Source: Lachnospiraceae bacterium (lineage in GTDB: Bacteria; Bacillota; Clostridia; Lachnospirales; Lachnospiraceae). Taken from it: a stretch of 34,205 nt of DNA. The first letter of the stretch is position 1. Every line of letters starts with the position of its first letter. This document shows, piece by piece, positions 34,044 to 34,205 of the stretch. The position numbers and the translations under genes were made by a program. The DNA lies in contig JAILMH010000006.1 in the NCBI GenBank assembly GCA_024692715.1, forward strand, positions 1 to 34,205, given 5' to 3'. The notes under the pieces were generated by a model. It worked only from the letters and a program-made list of their open reading frames with translations, searched no databases and had not been told where the DNA came from.

Positions 34044-34205
34044 TTAAATGACATGCTTTTCAGCAAGCTTCTCTACGATGTACTTAACTCCGTCTGAAGG
34101 TGAATCGGGAACGATCTTCTCACCTGCTCCCTTACGAACCTTATCGGAAGCCTTAGCGATCTTGGTGGGTGATCCTGCAAGACCGATGTTGGAATCATCA
34201 ACATC
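34044..34205 (-). CDS. etfB: electron transfer flavoprotein beta subunit, C-terminal part (truncated by window edge)
   Basis: The last 53 codons and stop of a gene that runs off the right edge. They read DVDDSNIGLAGSPTKIAKAS and end in a Gly-Val-Lys-Tyr helix (LAEKHVI). The IGLxGSPT stretch is the usual EtfB C-terminal signature near the AMP-site loop. The position directly upstream of etfA, on the same strand with an 18-bp gap, supports it. The start, and any bcd gene beyond it, are not visible. Confidence 0.92.
   Translation of the reverse strand, partial: DVDDSNIGLAGSPTKIAKASDKVRKGAGEKIVPDSPSDGVKYIVEKLAEKHVI

Overview
The window looks like a chromosomal piece of a butyrate-producing member of the Lachnospiraceae, near Butyrivibrio, Pseudobutyrivibrio or Roseburia. 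The 16S fragment at the left edge carries the clostridial helix text seen in that family. The right end holds a phosphotransbutyrylase/butyrate kinase pair and an electron-transfer flavoprotein pair, the usual butyrate equipment. Genus is an inference, because no search was possible. Most genes lie on the minus strand, with strong ribosome binding sites and canonical 17-bp-spaced promoters.

Left third (1-11.3 kb), the accessory-looking part. The 5' end of an rRNA operon and its promoter read out of the window at the left edge. Behind it is a five-gene minus-strand cassette (8510 to 545): a short Hsp70-like ATPase, a 1336-residue protein with a helical-repeat N-terminus and four AAA+ modules (the last three CbxX/CfxQ-type and spaced exactly 280 residues apart), a helical-repeat protein with one membrane span, a small membrane protein and a charged unknown protein. 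I recognise no named system here; it is the best candidate for an undescribed one, perhaps an Hsp70/AAA+ remodelling machine tied to the membrane. Next come a broken gene remnant (8669-9125), a DUF4143-type ATPase preceded by 33-bp-period direct repeats, a hairpin-rich intergenic stretch with duplicated pieces of a tRNA 3' end, and two serine tRNA genes behind a very strong promoter.

Middle (11.3-24.5 kb), housekeeping. A tightly overlapping operon runs tsaE-tsaB-rimI-rnz-(DUF6715-like)-tsaD-ispD, combining t6A tRNA modification, tRNA 3' processing and ribosomal protein acetylation with an isoprenoid step. Upstream are ribU under an FMN riboswitch and tex. A plus-strand trio follows: a membrane protein, an HExxH-like zinc protein and a DUF975 membrane protein. 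It is divergent from tex and apparently shares a symmetric -10 element with it. A bidirectional terminator separates it from the ACT-hom-lysC operon for threonine/homoserine synthesis.

Right third (24.6-34.2 kb). secA-prfB form an operon; this prfB has lost the programmed frameshift. Divergent from secA is the ptb-buk operon, whose terminator overlaps the 3' end of a convergent CotH-kinase-family gene. The window closes with etfA and the 3' end of etfB, followed by a structured 3' region and a terminator.
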